NCBI GenBank assembly: GCA_001940645.1
Contig: MDVS01000006.1
Coordinates: 66,653-130,652 of the forward strand
DNA length: 64,000 nt
Source of the DNA: Candidatus Heimdallarchaeota archaeon LC_3
Lineage (GTDB): Archaea; Asgardarchaeota; Heimdallarchaeia; Hodarchaeales; LC-3
Reading direction: 5' to 3'
Shown here: piece by piece, positions 16,663 through 25,943 of the stretch
Layout: the number at the start of each line of letters is the position of its first letter
How positions within the stretch are numbered: the stretch's first letter is position 1
Notes under the pieces: generated by a model
Seen by the model: the letters and a program-made list of their open reading frames with translations, nothing else
Database searches by the model: none
Told to the model about the DNA's origin: nothing
Translations under genes and position numbers: made by a program

Positions 16663-17385
16663 ATGGTTTTTGAGTTATCAGTTAAGTTACAGCATAATTG
16701 TATTTATTTAGATTATTCTGAAGCTTTTGGCAACAAACAAATTTATCACTACTGTTCTAAGTTTAATGATTATCTTATTGTTCCAGGAAGATTAAATGAT
16801 GAGCAAAAATTGTTTACTGAGTTTGTTTTTGGAAAATTTGATAATTTACGATTTAAACAAATTGGAGCACCATCCGAATATACCTACGTTATGTTTGATT
16901 GTAAATGTGACGAATTAGAAAGTAATTATATAACACCTAAGATTAGGAAACTTAAAGGTATCCCAATTTTTCCTCATGTTTATCAAAATGGTTGGGAATA
17001 CTATAAAATTTTTTGTAAAACTAAAGAAATAGCAAATGACATAGTTAGTATGCTAGAAAATGAAAATAGATTTAAAATGATAAGCTTATCTGATTTAGGA
17101 GATGATTTGTTAATTACTCAATCCGCTATTCTTAATCAACTAATAACTGAACTTACTCCAAAGCAATTAGAGGTTTTAACTTCAGCTTTTGAAAAAGGTT
17201 ATTATAATATTCCTCGAAGTATACGAACTATAGATATTGCAGAAAAAATGGGTAAAACTCGATATGCTGTTGATAAAAGTTTACGCTCAGCTGAAAATAA
17301 AATTATTAACTATATTATGCCCTTTTTGTATTTACATCAATCAAATGTAAATATTAAACCTGCATTATTAGATAAATTTCCTTAA
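16663..17385 (+). CDS. Bacterioopsin-activator-type HTH regulator
   Basis: The 240-residue protein ends with an HTH_10 domain (about 165-222): LTPKQLEVLTSAFEKGYY, IDIAEKMGKT and YAVDKSLRSAENKI, typical of archaeal Bat-like regulators. The N-terminal about 150 residues form an unclassified sensory region with a few cysteines (FDCKCDELE). I chose ATG 16663 because the longer frame from 16528 would run antisense through the start of the divergent transporter and across the palindromes. It probably controls the divergent DMT exporter through the twin operators. The inducer is unknown. Confidence 0.8.
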   Translation: MVFELSVKLQHNCIYLDYSEAFGNKQIYHYCSKFNDYLIVPGRLNDEQKLFTEFVFGKFDNLRFKQIGAPSEYTYVMFDCKCDELESNYITPKIRKLKGIPIFPHVYQNGWEYYKIFCKTKEIANDIVSMLENENRFKMISLSDLGDDLLITQSAILNQLITELTPKQLEVLTSAFEKGYYNIPRSIRTIDIAEKMGKTRYAVDKSLRSAENKIINYIMPFLYLHQSNVNIKPALLDKFP

Positions 17386-17524
17386 AACTATTTTTTATTG
17401 GATTAAACTTCCAAGAATATTTACTTTCATTTCAGCTTTTGAGTAATATTGTTTATTATCGATTCAGGATTTAGTTCATAACTCGTATCTTTTGGTAGAT
17501 TATGTCAAAAGGATTCAATAATCT

Positions 17525-18019
17525 TTATTTTATTTGATCAGCTATAGACCAAATTTCATCGTTTAGATAACTGATGGTTTTTAATACTTCTCCTCTATCA
17601 GGCATTTTTATGCTAGAATATATAACTTCCCCAATCGATAAAACATTTCCCATTGGATTCACTACTTGTACCACTTGATTTTTCTGAAAAATATCAAATT
17701 TTGTTATTCCTGGTCTAAAAAGGTTTGCTCCATTTAACAAAAATTTTGTTGCATCTGTATCTGTCCATATTTTAGGGAGAATATCTGGGCACTTTCTTAA
17801 TGTTTGTAGTGATGGGAGAATTTCGTTATTTTTTACTCTAATAATTAATAATGGTTCTCTTGCTTCGTCATCAAAGATTAATTCAATATCATCAGAGAAT
17901 TTAATTAGAAAAAGATATTTTCTCGATTGGAGATAGGCTAAAAACTCTTCCTTAAATGTTTCTCTTGCCTTTTTTACTGTTTGTTTCCAACGTTTTTTAG
18001 ATAACTCTTCTTTCTTCAT
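17525..18019 (-). CDS. MCT-1/Tma20-like PUA RNA-binding protein
   Basis: The 164-residue protein has an N-terminal pre-PUA region (1-80) and a C-terminal PUA domain (about 80-155). The stretch LQTLRKCPDILPKIWTDTDA, then GANLFRPGI and LSIGEVIYSS, follows the eukaryotic MCTS1/Tma20 arrangement (tyrosine- or cysteine-P-D-x-L-P, G-A-x-L/M-x-P-G, V-G). These proteins bind the small ribosomal subunit or tRNA during initiation and recycling in eukaryotes; archaeal function is less clear. It follows the aCPSF1-like gene by nine bases and is probably co-transcribed with it. Confidence 0.78.
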   Translation of the reverse strand: MKKEELSKKRWKQTVKKARETFKEEFLAYLQSRKYLFLIKFSDDIELIFDDEAREPLLIIRVKNNEILPSLQTLRKCPDILPKIWTDTDATKFLLNGANLFRPGITKFDIFQKNQVVQVVNPMGNVLSIGEVIYSSIKMPDRGEVLKTISYLNDEIWSIADQIK

Positions 18020-18028
18020 TTTCTCTAG

Positions 18029-19948
18029 TTATCCTAATCTAATTGATTCAAGGTTCTGTAAAACACCAGTTTGTAGACGTAAACGTGATGAAATTGCTTC
18101 AGCAAGGGAAGTTGATTTCTGATATCGTCCGTGTACAAACAATACACGTTTCGGTCTTGGAATTACTTTTCTAACATAGGAAATAAGTTGATTTCGATCT
18201 GAGTGTCCAGAAAAGCCTTCAAGAACCTTTATTTGAAGATTAATAGCTGTCATTTGCATTTTTCCTCGGCTAAAGTATCTTAACTCTCTTGCTCCCTGAA
18301 CTACTCTTTTTCCTAGTGTTTTGTCGCTATTATCTGGTAACTTGGTAAAAATAATTGTATTTTTTGGATCAGGGGCTAAAGCGTGGAAATACTCTACAGC
18401 AGGACCTGAAGTCAACATTTCATTGGGTGCAAGAATTATAGCTGGTCCTTTTTCTAGAATACTCTTTCGTTTTGAACGGTCAATTAACTTAAACCATTCA
18501 CTTTGAAACGGATTTTGTCCTGCTGAAAAGATTGCATTCTGCAATTCTGGAGCTAAATATTCTGGAAAAGTACAATATATTGCACTTGCTTCATGTATAT
18601 TGCTGTCTAGATATATTGGTATATTTGGAAGTCTATTTTGATTAATAGCGCTATCTATTGTTACCATTAGTTCCTGAACAATACCTACTGCTAAACATGG
18701 GATTAGTACTTTTCCTCCTCGATGAATCGTTTTATTTAATGTCTCTATTAGCATTCTTTCAGCTTCTCGCTTAGATGGAAGGATATCTCTGGAAGCTCCA
18801 TAAGTACTCTCCATAATTAACGTTTCTAAACGTGGAAATTTAGCATTCGCTGGAGCTAATAGTCTGCTTTTAGCAAATTTAAAATCATTAGCAATAACAA
18901 TGTTATTTTTTCCATCTCCAACGTGTAGATGAATAATACTGGATCCTAAAATATGGCCAGCTGGACTAAGTGTCATTCGTATATCTGGAGCAATATCTGT
19001 TACTTCTCCAAAACGTCGGGGTATAGAATGTATAATTGAAGTTACAATATCACGTTCTGAGTAAGGGACTAAATATTCCATTTGGGTTGCATTTGAAATG
19101 TAATCTCTTTGTAACATGGTCATTAATGATAATGTAGCGTCATTACAATAAACTGGTCCTCCGTAACCATATTTATAAAGAAATGGCACGAATCCTGAAT
19201 GTGCAAGATGGGCATGACTTACGATTACTGCATCAAGTGTTTCAATATCAAATTCTGGTGTATCAAGGAAAGGAAACACTTCTCCAGGCTCACTTGTTCC
19301 TATTGCAGCCCCACAATCAACTAAAACTTTACTTTCTTTAGTTTCAAATAGCAAACAAGATCTACCAACTTCACTGGATCCACCAAGAGGGGTTAATCTT
19401 ACATATTCGCTGTCAGGAAATAATAATGGCCTGTGAATACGCTTTCCAATTTCACGTAAAGCCTTTCTTCTTCTGACAGTTTCTTTTTGATAAATATTTC
19501 TTATGGATGAAATAACACCTGATTTCAAAGGCAAAGTACGGACTACAATTGGACGCCAATAAACAGTTTTGGTAATTTTCCTGAGTATATTACCCGATGA
19601 ACCAATTACAACTCCAGGTTTTTTTGCTTCGATTAAAACTTCACCTAAAATTGAATCAAATTCCATGTTAGAAATTTCAGCATCTTCTGGAACTATTTCT
19701 CTAATTAATTTTTCAGCTTCTTCTACGGGTAAACGAACTTTTACATCCGATCTAATAACTATTCTTTTACGGAGTTGTTTAGCTAAATTTTTTATTGTTC
19801 CTCCACTTTCAAGTAGCATATCTGGTGTTTTACTGTATAATACCAAGAATGGTCCTTCAAAACTTATGTCTGATATTTTTGCATCAGGAGGTAATAATTC
19901 GTCAAGATTTTTACGTAATTGATTTTCAACATCGTCCATGTAACTCAT
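18029..19948 (-). CDS. aCPSF1/FttA-type KH-beta-CASP protein with altered HxHxDH motif
   Basis: The 639-residue protein has the aCPSF1 layout: two KH-like domains (1-70; 70-145 with GxxG in VIGSSGNILRKI), a metallo-beta-lactamase core (about 180-390 and 570-639) and an inserted beta-CASP domain (about 390-560). Motif 1 (VLVDCG), motif 3 (SPAGHILGSS), motif 4 (IANDFKFA), motif A (MESTYG), the late GFSGHSDR and FVHG are present. Motif 2, normally HxHxDH, reads HAHLAH: the metal-binding Asp is Ala (GCA, near 19208-19210). FttA-type enzymes cleave RNA to terminate transcription. With this Asp missing, catalysis is doubtful, so it may be a non-catalytic partner, as CPSF100 is in eukaryotes. Confidence 0.88.
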   Translation of the reverse strand: MSYMDDVENQLRKNLDELLPPDAKISDISFEGPFLVLYSKTPDMLLESGGTIKNLAKQLRKRIVIRSDVKVRLPVEEAEKLIREIVPEDAEISNMEFDSILGEVLIEAKKPGVVIGSSGNILRKITKTVYWRPIVVRTLPLKSGVISSIRNIYQKETVRRRKALREIGKRIHRPLLFPDSEYVRLTPLGGSSEVGRSCLLFETKESKVLVDCGAAIGTSEPGEVFPFLDTPEFDIETLDAVIVSHAHLAHSGFVPFLYKYGYGGPVYCNDATLSLMTMLQRDYISNATQMEYLVPYSERDIVTSIIHSIPRRFGEVTDIAPDIRMTLSPAGHILGSSIIHLHVGDGKNNIVIANDFKFAKSRLLAPANAKFPRLETLIMESTYGASRDILPSKREAERMLIETLNKTIHRGGKVLIPCLAVGIVQELMVTIDSAINQNRLPNIPIYLDSNIHEASAIYCTFPEYLAPELQNAIFSAGQNPFQSEWFKLIDRSKRKSILEKGPAIILAPNEMLTSGPAVEYFHALAPDPKNTIIFTKLPDNSDKTLGKRVVQGARELRYFSRGKMQMTAINLQIKVLEGFSGHSDRNQLISYVRKVIPRPKRVLFVHGRYQKSTSLAEAISSRLRLQTGVLQNLESIRLG

Positions 19949-20087
19949 GAGAGCATTTCCTTTTAATTTAATTCCTGAATAAGTCTTAAAACCAATTTTT
20001 TTCCTTAAATGATTTATTATTTTACTTTCTGTCTAAATAGGTTGATTAATTGTCTGTCAATACGAAGAATTATGAGTATTGCTTAAA

Positions 20088-20110
20088 AATCATTAGAAAT
20101 TTTAATGATT
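20088..20110. other. Hairpin in the gap between the aCPSF1-like gene and G1P dehydrogenase
   Basis: AATCATTA (20088-20095) pairs with TAATGATT (20103-20110) around a 7-base loop. It lies in the 401-base divergent gap 19949-20349, which otherwise shows only AT-rich promoter sequence and no convincing gene. Confidence 0.3.
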
Positions 20111-20349
20111 GCTTTAATAATGATTTATCAAGAAAATAAAACAGATATATATTATCTAATTGTAAAAATATTGAAAATAAAACCCTTGAATTTGATTTTT
20201 TCAAAAATAACTTATAATTAGTTAAAAAATCTCTGAAAATATCAAAGAGTTATAAAATTATAAATCTTTATTATTTGGATAAGTTTGTTTGACAATTTTA
20301 CGTACTTGAAAATTTTTGAATAAATTTTAAAAATCAGGATTGCTCCAAT

Positions 20350-21450
20350 TTGTTTTCAAAAAAATTATTGGAATCAGAGGTTAGTAGACATATCACATTA
20401 GGAAAAAATGCTCTATATGATTTACCAGAAATTCTTACTAATTTACGGACCGGTAAGAAGAATTTAATTATTACACAAGATTCCAGATATTTGACAGATG
20501 AATACTTGCCTGAGATTAGTCAAAGATTGGAACAAGCTGATTTTAAAATAGAATCTATTGTGGTTAAAAAACCTAGGGAAGATTTGGATCAATATCTAGA
20601 AACCATTAAAGATTTTTCACCTAAAAATCTAATTCTCTTAGGTGATGCAACTACTATTGATTATGGTAAATTTTTGCTGAAAACTGTTGATCAAAACCAA
20701 AGAGAATCAATTGAATGGATTTCTATACCATCAACCCCAGAAAGTGATTCAGTTTGTTCACCTTTTATATTTCTTGATCAAAATGATCAAGGGGAACAAT
20801 TTTTGGGTCAAGTTTCAACCCCTTTGGCAGTTGTTGCTGACACCAGTCTAATCACTCAAGCACCTGAAAAACTACTTTCTGCTGGTATAGGAGATTTGTT
20901 AAGCCGTCAAACATCAATTTGGGATTGGAAACTAGCAAATAGATTGAGAGGAGAACCAATTAGTGATTTCGTAGTAGCTGTATCAAGTGAAACCATAGAT
21001 ATTCTTAAAAGACAATTACAAGGAATGGCTTCTGAACATGAAGAAGCTACTCCTGTCATAATGAAAGCTTTACTTATAGCAGGATTTTTAACAGGATTTG
21101 CTGCGGATCTTCGATCATGTTATGGATCGGAACACATGTTTGCCCAAGCATTAGACGCTCAAGAACCAGGTAAATCTTCACATGGAGAACGCGTCGGATT
21201 AGGCACAATTATGATGGCTTCCATTCAGGGTCAAGACTGGCGAAAGATTAAAGAGTCTTTAGACCAATTCAATCTTCCAACAACAGCATCTAATGTCAGT
21301 TACAAAACAAGTTCAATAATAAAAGCTCTTATAAACGCAGTTGATTTTCCTAAAGGCCAACAATTTTATACCATACTTGGGCCAGGATTGACGGAAGAAG
21401 CAGCTTGGACACTTGCTTACAGAACTGGTATAATTGGAGAAAGATTGTAA
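20350..21450 (+). CDS. egsA: sn-Glycerol-1-phosphate dehydrogenase
   Basis: This 366-residue member of the iron/zinc alcohol-dehydrogenase-like G1PDH family reduces dihydroxyacetone phosphate to sn-glycerol-1-phosphate, the committed step of archaeal ether lipid synthesis, with NAD(P)H in the cytosol. The nucleotide-binding strand and loop (NLIITQDSRY; ILLGDATTIDYGKF), the substrate region SIPSTPESDSVCSPF with a metal-ligand Asp, and the two metal-ligand His motifs (CYGSEHMFAQAL and SHGERVGLGT) are visible. The start is a TTG at 20350 with AGGATT upstream; no in-frame ATG precedes the conserved region. It lies between the aCPSF1-like gene and tfb, apparently as a single gene. Confidence 0.92.
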   Translation: MFSKKLLESEVSRHITLGKNALYDLPEILTNLRTGKKNLIITQDSRYLTDEYLPEISQRLEQADFKIESIVVKKPREDLDQYLETIKDFSPKNLILLGDATTIDYGKFLLKTVDQNQRESIEWISIPSTPESDSVCSPFIFLDQNDQGEQFLGQVSTPLAVVADTSLITQAPEKLLSAGIGDLLSRQTSIWDWKLANRLRGEPISDFVVAVSSETIDILKRQLQGMASEHEEATPVIMKALLIAGFLTGFAADLRSCYGSEHMFAQALDAQEPGKSSHGERVGLGTIMMASIQGQDWRKIKESLDQFNLPTTASNVSYKTSSIIKALINAVDFPKGQQFYTILGPGLTEEAAWTLAYRTGIIGERL

Positions 21451-21660
21451 CTAGAAATAACACTAAAAATAATATCCTAATAATTTCAAGTTACTTTTAT
21501 AAAAAAAATAAAAGATTATTTCACTAAATATCAAGTCAACTTGTTTTTCTATTTATTATTAGCTTCTGTTCTTAAAAATTGCCATAAATTAATAGAGCTT
21601 TATTCTTTAATATCTTACTCTTCTTTACAAATGTAATCTTGCTGAACATTAAAAAATCTC

Positions 21661-21747
21661 ATGCTAAAAAATTTCTTACAAGTATTACTAAAGGAAAAGA
21701 TTCAACCTAGCTGGAAATTAGTAAATTTACTATTTTTAAAAAAATAA
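21661..21747 (+). CDS. Possible small amphipathic peptide (28 aa)
   Basis: ATG at 21661 opens a 28-codon frame in the 980-base gap before tfb. The product is alternately hydrophobic and basic and ends WKLVNLLFLKK. V-N followed by hydrophobic residues is faintly like the end of the micropeptide family, but there is no clear ribosome site. This is a low-confidence call. Confidence 0.2.
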   Translation: MLKNFLQVLLKEKIQPSWKLVNLLFLKK

Positions 21748-22052
21748 CCTCACAAATTCAGTTTAAAGAAAAATTCCAATTCTAATTTTTTAACAATGAT
21801 GAAAACTTATCTTAAAAGTTAGTTTGCTAATAAAATTTTAATGAAATTGTATTTAATTTAAATTTCACGTTTTAAATGATATTTCAATGAATTAACATAA
21901 TCAAAAGATTAAATACATAGAAATTTTTTATTCTTGAGAAATTTCAAGCACTTTTCTGATCTATATTTTCCAATTGGATAACAAGTTCTTTTTCGAATTG
22001 AATAGAAAAAAAGTGTTGATAAGATAAATGAGTAGGTATATTTACATTAAAT

Positions 22053-22151
22053 ATGGATTTTGATAATATGGATAATTTAACATCTTCATTAATTAAATTT
22101 TTAAAAAGTACCATTAATGTCGTTAATAAAATACATATGATTATTGGTTGA
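22053..22151 (+). CDS. Micropeptide C (32 aa), distant copy of the micropeptide family
   Basis: ATG at 22053 opens a 32-codon frame. Its second half LIKFLKSTINVVNKIHM aligns without gaps to the same region of micropeptide B (LDKLINSTVNIMQQFIR): L, K, S-T and N are identical and F/L, L/I, I/V, V/I and N/Q are conservative. The first residues are acidic (MDFDNMDN) rather than basic, and no clear Shine-Dalgarno is seen; a TATA-like GTATATTTA lies just upstream. Like the other copies it occupies a long gap, here before tfb. Confidence 0.4.
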   Translation: MDFDNMDNLTSSLIKFLKSTINVVNKIHMIIG

Positions 22152-22166
22152 ATGGGATAAAGACGG

Positions 22167-22294
22167 GTTTAAATTATAGTTTAAATATCGTTTGGGTTAG
22201 TGAACCTTATAAGGTCATTTTAGGAAACTAATTATTTAGTCATTATTCGCTAATTGGCTTCAGCCTTTTCTTTCTTTTCGAAATTGTAGCGAAT
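22167..22294. promoter_or_regulatory. Cluster of repeats and a stem-loop upstream of tfb
   Basis: The region holds two direct copies of GTTTAAAT (22167-22174, 22179-22186), each containing palindromic TTTAAA and separated by TATA. The 12-bp palindrome ACCTTATAAGGT follows (22204-22215). Then ATTCGCTA (22245-22252) pairs with TAGCGAAT (22287-22294), enclosing a small hairpin GGCT-TC-AGCC (22256-22265). The last element is less AT-rich than its surroundings. It may be control sequence or a structured leader RNA for tfb; nothing else is visible in the gap except the two small frames. Confidence 0.4.
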
Positions 22295-22430
22295 GGAGTA
22301 GTTTGATTGCACCGAGATCATAAGTTTTCAGATTCTTTTCGGGGATTACCAAACAAATTTACGACTAGTGACATTTCCATTAATTTCAATTTTTCTGCAG
22401 AATTTTACATGATATTTAGCTCTATATTTT

Positions 22431-23435
22431 ATGAAATTCCAACCTAGGACAAATTCGTATCGGAGTAATAATCAAATGATAGGTAAACCAATAACTAAAA
22501 TTGTTTCAACTGAATCAGACGTCGATCTAGATGTCGTCAGATGTCCAGAGTGTAATAATGAAGAAATTGTTACTGACATACACCGTGGAGAATCTACCTG
22601 TAGTCGCTGTGGAATTGTTATAGAATCAAAAATCATTGACTCTGGCGCAGAGTGGCGTGCATTTAATCACGAAGAACGTGAACGACGTTCAAGAGTAGGT
22701 TCTCCTAATTCTGTTCTCATACATGATAAAGGGCTATCAACAATAATTGGATATGAAAATAGAGATATTTTTGGTAATAAACTCTCTGCTACAAGGCGTG
22801 CACAAATCTATAGATTGAGAAAATGGCAAATTCGAGCACGTGTGCATTCATCTATAGACCGTAATCTTGCATTTGCAATGTCGGAGCTCGATAGGATCTC
22901 ATCACAATTGGCTGTTTCAAGATCAGTAAAAGAAACTGCTGCCGTAATTTATCGTAAAGCTGTAGATTCACGCTTAGTTCGTGGTCGTAGTATCGAAGCT
23001 ATGATTGCTGCAACAGTTTATGCTGGTGCAAGAGTGAGAAGAGTTCCACGAACATTAGACGAAATTGCAAATGAATCAAGAATTTCTCGAAAAGAATTAG
23101 GGCGTTGCTACAGATTATTAATTAGAAAATTAGGATTAAATATACCCTTAGCCTCCCCAGTAGATTATCTGGTAAGATTTGGTACTGAGTTAGGTCTATC
23201 AGGATCTTGTCAACGGGATGCTGCGGAAATTCTCTCAACAGCAAAAGAAAATGGATTGACTGCAGGAAAAGATCCAACAGGATTAGCTGCGGCAGCAATA
23301 TATATCTCTGGTATTATCAAATCCGAGAGAAGGACCCAACGTGCAATTGCAGAAACGGCCCGCGTAACCGAAGTAACCGTGCGAAATAGATATAAAGAAT
23401 TAGTAAGAGAACTAAATATCAATATCCAAATCTAA
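22431..23435 (+). CDS. tfb: Transcription initiation factor B (TFB)
   Basis: This encodes 334 residues. The N-terminal zinc ribbon reads CPECNNEEIVTDIHRGESTC followed by SRC (four Cys, about 38-61), then the B-finger region with AEWRAF and two cyclin folds (about 135-225 and 235-330) with the typical RSVKETAAVIYRKAVDS. TFB bridges TBP on the TATA/BRE to RNA polymerase and is the archaeal TFIIB. A second possible start, ATG 22476, would still include the zinc ribbon. The long upstream gap contains palindromes that may control it. Archaea often carry several TFB genes; nothing here shows whether this is the main one. Confidence 0.96.
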   Translation: MKFQPRTNSYRSNNQMIGKPITKIVSTESDVDLDVVRCPECNNEEIVTDIHRGESTCSRCGIVIESKIIDSGAEWRAFNHEERERRSRVGSPNSVLIHDKGLSTIIGYENRDIFGNKLSATRRAQIYRLRKWQIRARVHSSIDRNLAFAMSELDRISSQLAVSRSVKETAAVIYRKAVDSRLVRGRSIEAMIAATVYAGARVRRVPRTLDEIANESRISRKELGRCYRLLIRKLGLNIPLASPVDYLVRFGTELGLSGSCQRDAAEILSTAKENGLTAGKDPTGLAAAAIYISGIIKSERRTQRAIAETARVTEVTVRNRYKELVRELNINIQI

Positions 23436-23520
23436 AATCAGTAGATTTTTTCTTTATTTTTTTTGATCTAAAGTAAAATTTCTAGGAAACAAATTAAGAA
23501 AGCTAAAGGTTTGATATTTC

Positions 23521-24135
23521 CTAGTTATTCATCCCTAAGAACATTTTGTGGATTCGTTGATCAGGACCCAATTCAGGATGAAAAGTAGAAGCAATAATGT
23601 TCTTATATTTAATTAAAACTGGATCATCATTATATGAAGCTAGAATTTCAATTTCATTGTTTTGTAATATTTCTAAGGCTGGAGCTCGAATAAACACTCC
23701 ATTATAGTTGGTATCAAATCCCTTAACGGTTAAAGATGTTTCAAAACTGTTTTGTTGCCGACCATAATGATTTCTTAGGACTCTAACAGGTAACATGTTA
23801 AGAAAAGGCTTAAGAGACTCTTTTTCGGGAAAGGATTTAATTTCTTGAGCTAACAATATGACCCCAGCACAAGTGGCAAGTAAAGGAAGATTGTTATTAA
23901 TTAATCGGCTTTTTAATGAATCAAAAAGGTTAGATTGTCTAATTGGATGATTAGCTAGCCTGTTTATGGCAGTGGATTCACCACCTGGTAAAATCAATCT
24001 ATCAATGTGTTCTAATTCCTCTGCGTGGATTACTCTTACTACATTAATATCTGGATCAATTGATTTCAGCATTTCTTCATGCTCTAGAAAATCACCCTGT
24101 AATCCTAATACACCAATAGTTTCAGATTTACCCAT
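23521..24135 (-). CDS. pdxT: Pyridoxal 5'-phosphate synthase, glutaminase subunit
   Basis: This 204-residue class I glutamine amidotransferase supplies ammonia to PdxS. GLQGDFLEHE and LILPGGEST mark the substrate region, Cys in LATCAGVILLA is the nucleophile, and His/Glu in STFHPELGPDQRIH complete the triad. Its ATG follows one base after the pdxS stop, and the ribosome site GGAGGAG is the last codons of pdxS, so translation is probably coupled. It converges with tfb. Confidence 0.95.
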   Translation of the reverse strand: MGKSETIGVLGLQGDFLEHEEMLKSIDPDINVVRVIHAEELEHIDRLILPGGESTAINRLANHPIRQSNLFDSLKSRLINNNLPLLATCAGVILLAQEIKSFPEKESLKPFLNMLPVRVLRNHYGRQQNSFETSLTVKGFDTNYNGVFIRAPALEILQNNEIEILASYNDDPVLIKYKNIIASTFHPELGPDQRIHKMFLGMNN

Positions 24136-24136
24136 T

Positions 24137-25093
24137 TTACTCTCCTCCTCGTTGACTCATGCGCAAGTCTAATGTTTTAAGGTCCATTCCATACATTGAT
24201 TTTGTTTCATCAATCATAGATTGGGCTTCCATAACAATTTCAGGATCATCCCAATATGTTGTTGCTAGTACAACAGCCCTTGCCCTTTCTAAAGAATCTT
24301 CACTCTTAAAAATGCCTGATCCAACAAAAACTCCATCACACCCAAGAGCCATTAACTCTGCAGCATCAGCAGGTGTAGCGATACCACCAGCAGCAAAGTT
24401 GACAACAGGTAAACGCCCCAAACGACCTGTTCTAACAACAGAATCTATAGAGACGTGTAATTTTCTAGCTTTAAGAACCAATTCTTGATAATCTTGCTCC
24501 ATGACTAATATTTTCAGTTGGGTTACTTCATTCATTAAAATGCGGATATGATTTATAGCTTCAGCAACATTTCCAGTACCAGGTTCACCTTTTGTCCTTA
24601 TCATTGATGATCCTTCCTCATATCTTCTTAGAGCTTCACCTAGATTTTTGGCTCCATTTACGAAAGGTACATTAAAAGGCCACTTCCAGATATGTCTAGT
24701 TTCATCTGCAGGAGTTAGAACTTCTGATTCATCAATTGTATCTACTCCTGCTGCTTCAAGAACTCTAGCTTCAGCTGTATGACCAATACGGGCTTTTGCC
24801 ATTACTGGTATAGTTGTATTGTCAAGAATTTCTTTTATTCTTGTTATACTAGCTGGACGTGCAACTCCACCATGTTTTCGGATATCTGATGGGAGTTTAT
24901 CTAAAACCATTACAGCCACAGCACCTGATTCTTCAGCAATGTTAGCTTCCTTAACTGTTGTAACATCCATTATAACTCCACCCTTAGTCATAGCTGCAAA
25001 GCCACGTTTAAGGCGTGAAGTACCGTGAATTGCTAAACCTGATTCATCAACATATCTAGATTCATATTTTTCACTATTTAAATCAAGAAACAA
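24137..25093 (-). CDS. pdxS: Pyridoxal 5'-phosphate synthase, synthase subunit
   Basis: This 318-residue (beta/alpha)8 synthase makes PLP from ribose 5-phosphate, glyceraldehyde 3-phosphate and ammonia, in a 12+12 complex with Pdx[18 protein letters not shown] with the downstream lysines, [26 protein letters not shown] and [14 protein letters not shown] are family signatures. I start it at a TTG (25093) with GAGGTG six bases upstream; the longer frame from 25153 would add residues of non-family character. The gene pair gives the cell de novo vitamin B6; a PLP homeostasis protein is encoded at 39590. Confidence 0.95.
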   Translation of the reverse strand: MFLDLNSEKYESRYVDESGLAIHGTSRLKRGFAAMTKGGVIMDVTTVKEANIAEESGAVAVMVLDKLPSDIRKHGGVARPASITRIKEILDNTTIPVMAKARIGHTAEARVLEAAGVDTIDESEVLTPADETRHIWKWPFNVPFVNGAKNLGEALRRYEEGSSMIRTKGEPGTGNVAEAINHIRILMNEVTQLKILVMEQDYQELVLKARKLHVSIDSVVRTGRLGRLPVVNFAAGGIATPADAAELMALGCDGVFVGSGIFKSEDSLERARAVVLATTYWDDPEIVMEAQSMIDETKSMYGMDLKTLDLRMSQRGGE

Positions 25094-25384
25094 ATAAAAC
25101 ACCTCTAATTGAATGAATTTAAATCCACAAAAAAGATTATGCACATCAACCAAAGCTGATTTCTCTATGTTTCTGCATATTTATAGAAAATCAAAATAAA
25201 AAAGTGATTTAAGAATTTTCAAAATCTATGTTTTATATGAATTTATGCAAAAATTTGCATTAATGATTATATTTTAAATAATATTTCTAAAAATTGCTCT
25301 ATACCAATGTTAATTTTTTCTAATAGTTGAAAGAAAAAAGTTAAATCAAAAAAATTTTAGAAATGAATTTTTAATCATGATTAC

Positions 25385-25927
25385 TTGGATAATCTGTCCG
25401 AGTTCTTGAAAATGAGATCTTTTCTAAGCGATAAAATTGAAATTATCCCTTTGCTAATTTTTTTGGATATTTTAATTTTGATTTTAACAGCATTAATACG
25501 TCCCCAATACGTTTTATTTCATATTGCTGAAATAGTATTTTCTGGGATCTTGATAATAATATTTATTCGGTTTCATAGGAATAAGGAAATTAATGAAGAA
25601 AATTTACTAATAATTTTTTATAATGCTTTGTTAGTGTTTTCTATTCTTTGGCTAGGTGGAGTCTTATTATTAAATCGTATTGCTGTTGAATTGCAACAAG
25701 ACTTTTCCTATGCTCTCCTTTTAATTATCTTTTTCATCACAATTCTCATATTCATCTTAATAAGTCTAAGAGAAATCATGTCTCATAAGCAAGTAATAAA
25801 ATCCTCTCCTCACATTATTGTCCTAACTTGGATCGTGATAGGATCATACATATTGTTAACAACGTTTTTTCTTGCTCCAACAGAAGATGTATCTGAAATT
25901 ATAACTAATATAAACGGATTATTCTAA
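25385..25927 (+). CDS. Small multi-TM protein upstream of the DNA methylase
   Basis: The 180-residue protein has about five hydrophobic segments (for example LLIFLDILILILTALI and LLIIFFITILIFILISL) joined by short basic loops. I see no motif and do not recognise the family. The start is a TTG at 25385; ATG at 25412 is an alternative. The stop lies 16 bases before the start of the adenine methylase, which has GGAGG between, so the two are probably co-transcribed. Confidence 0.55.
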   Translation: MDNLSEFLKMRSFLSDKIEIIPLLIFLDILILILTALIRPQYVLFHIAEIVFSGILIIIFIRFHRNKEINEENLLIIFYNALLVFSILWLGGVLLLNRIAVELQQDFSYALLLIIFFITILIFILISLREIMSHKQVIKSSPHIIVLTWIVIGSYILLTTFFLAPTEDVSEIITNINGLF

Positions 25928-25943
25928 TTTCGGAGGTTTTCTT

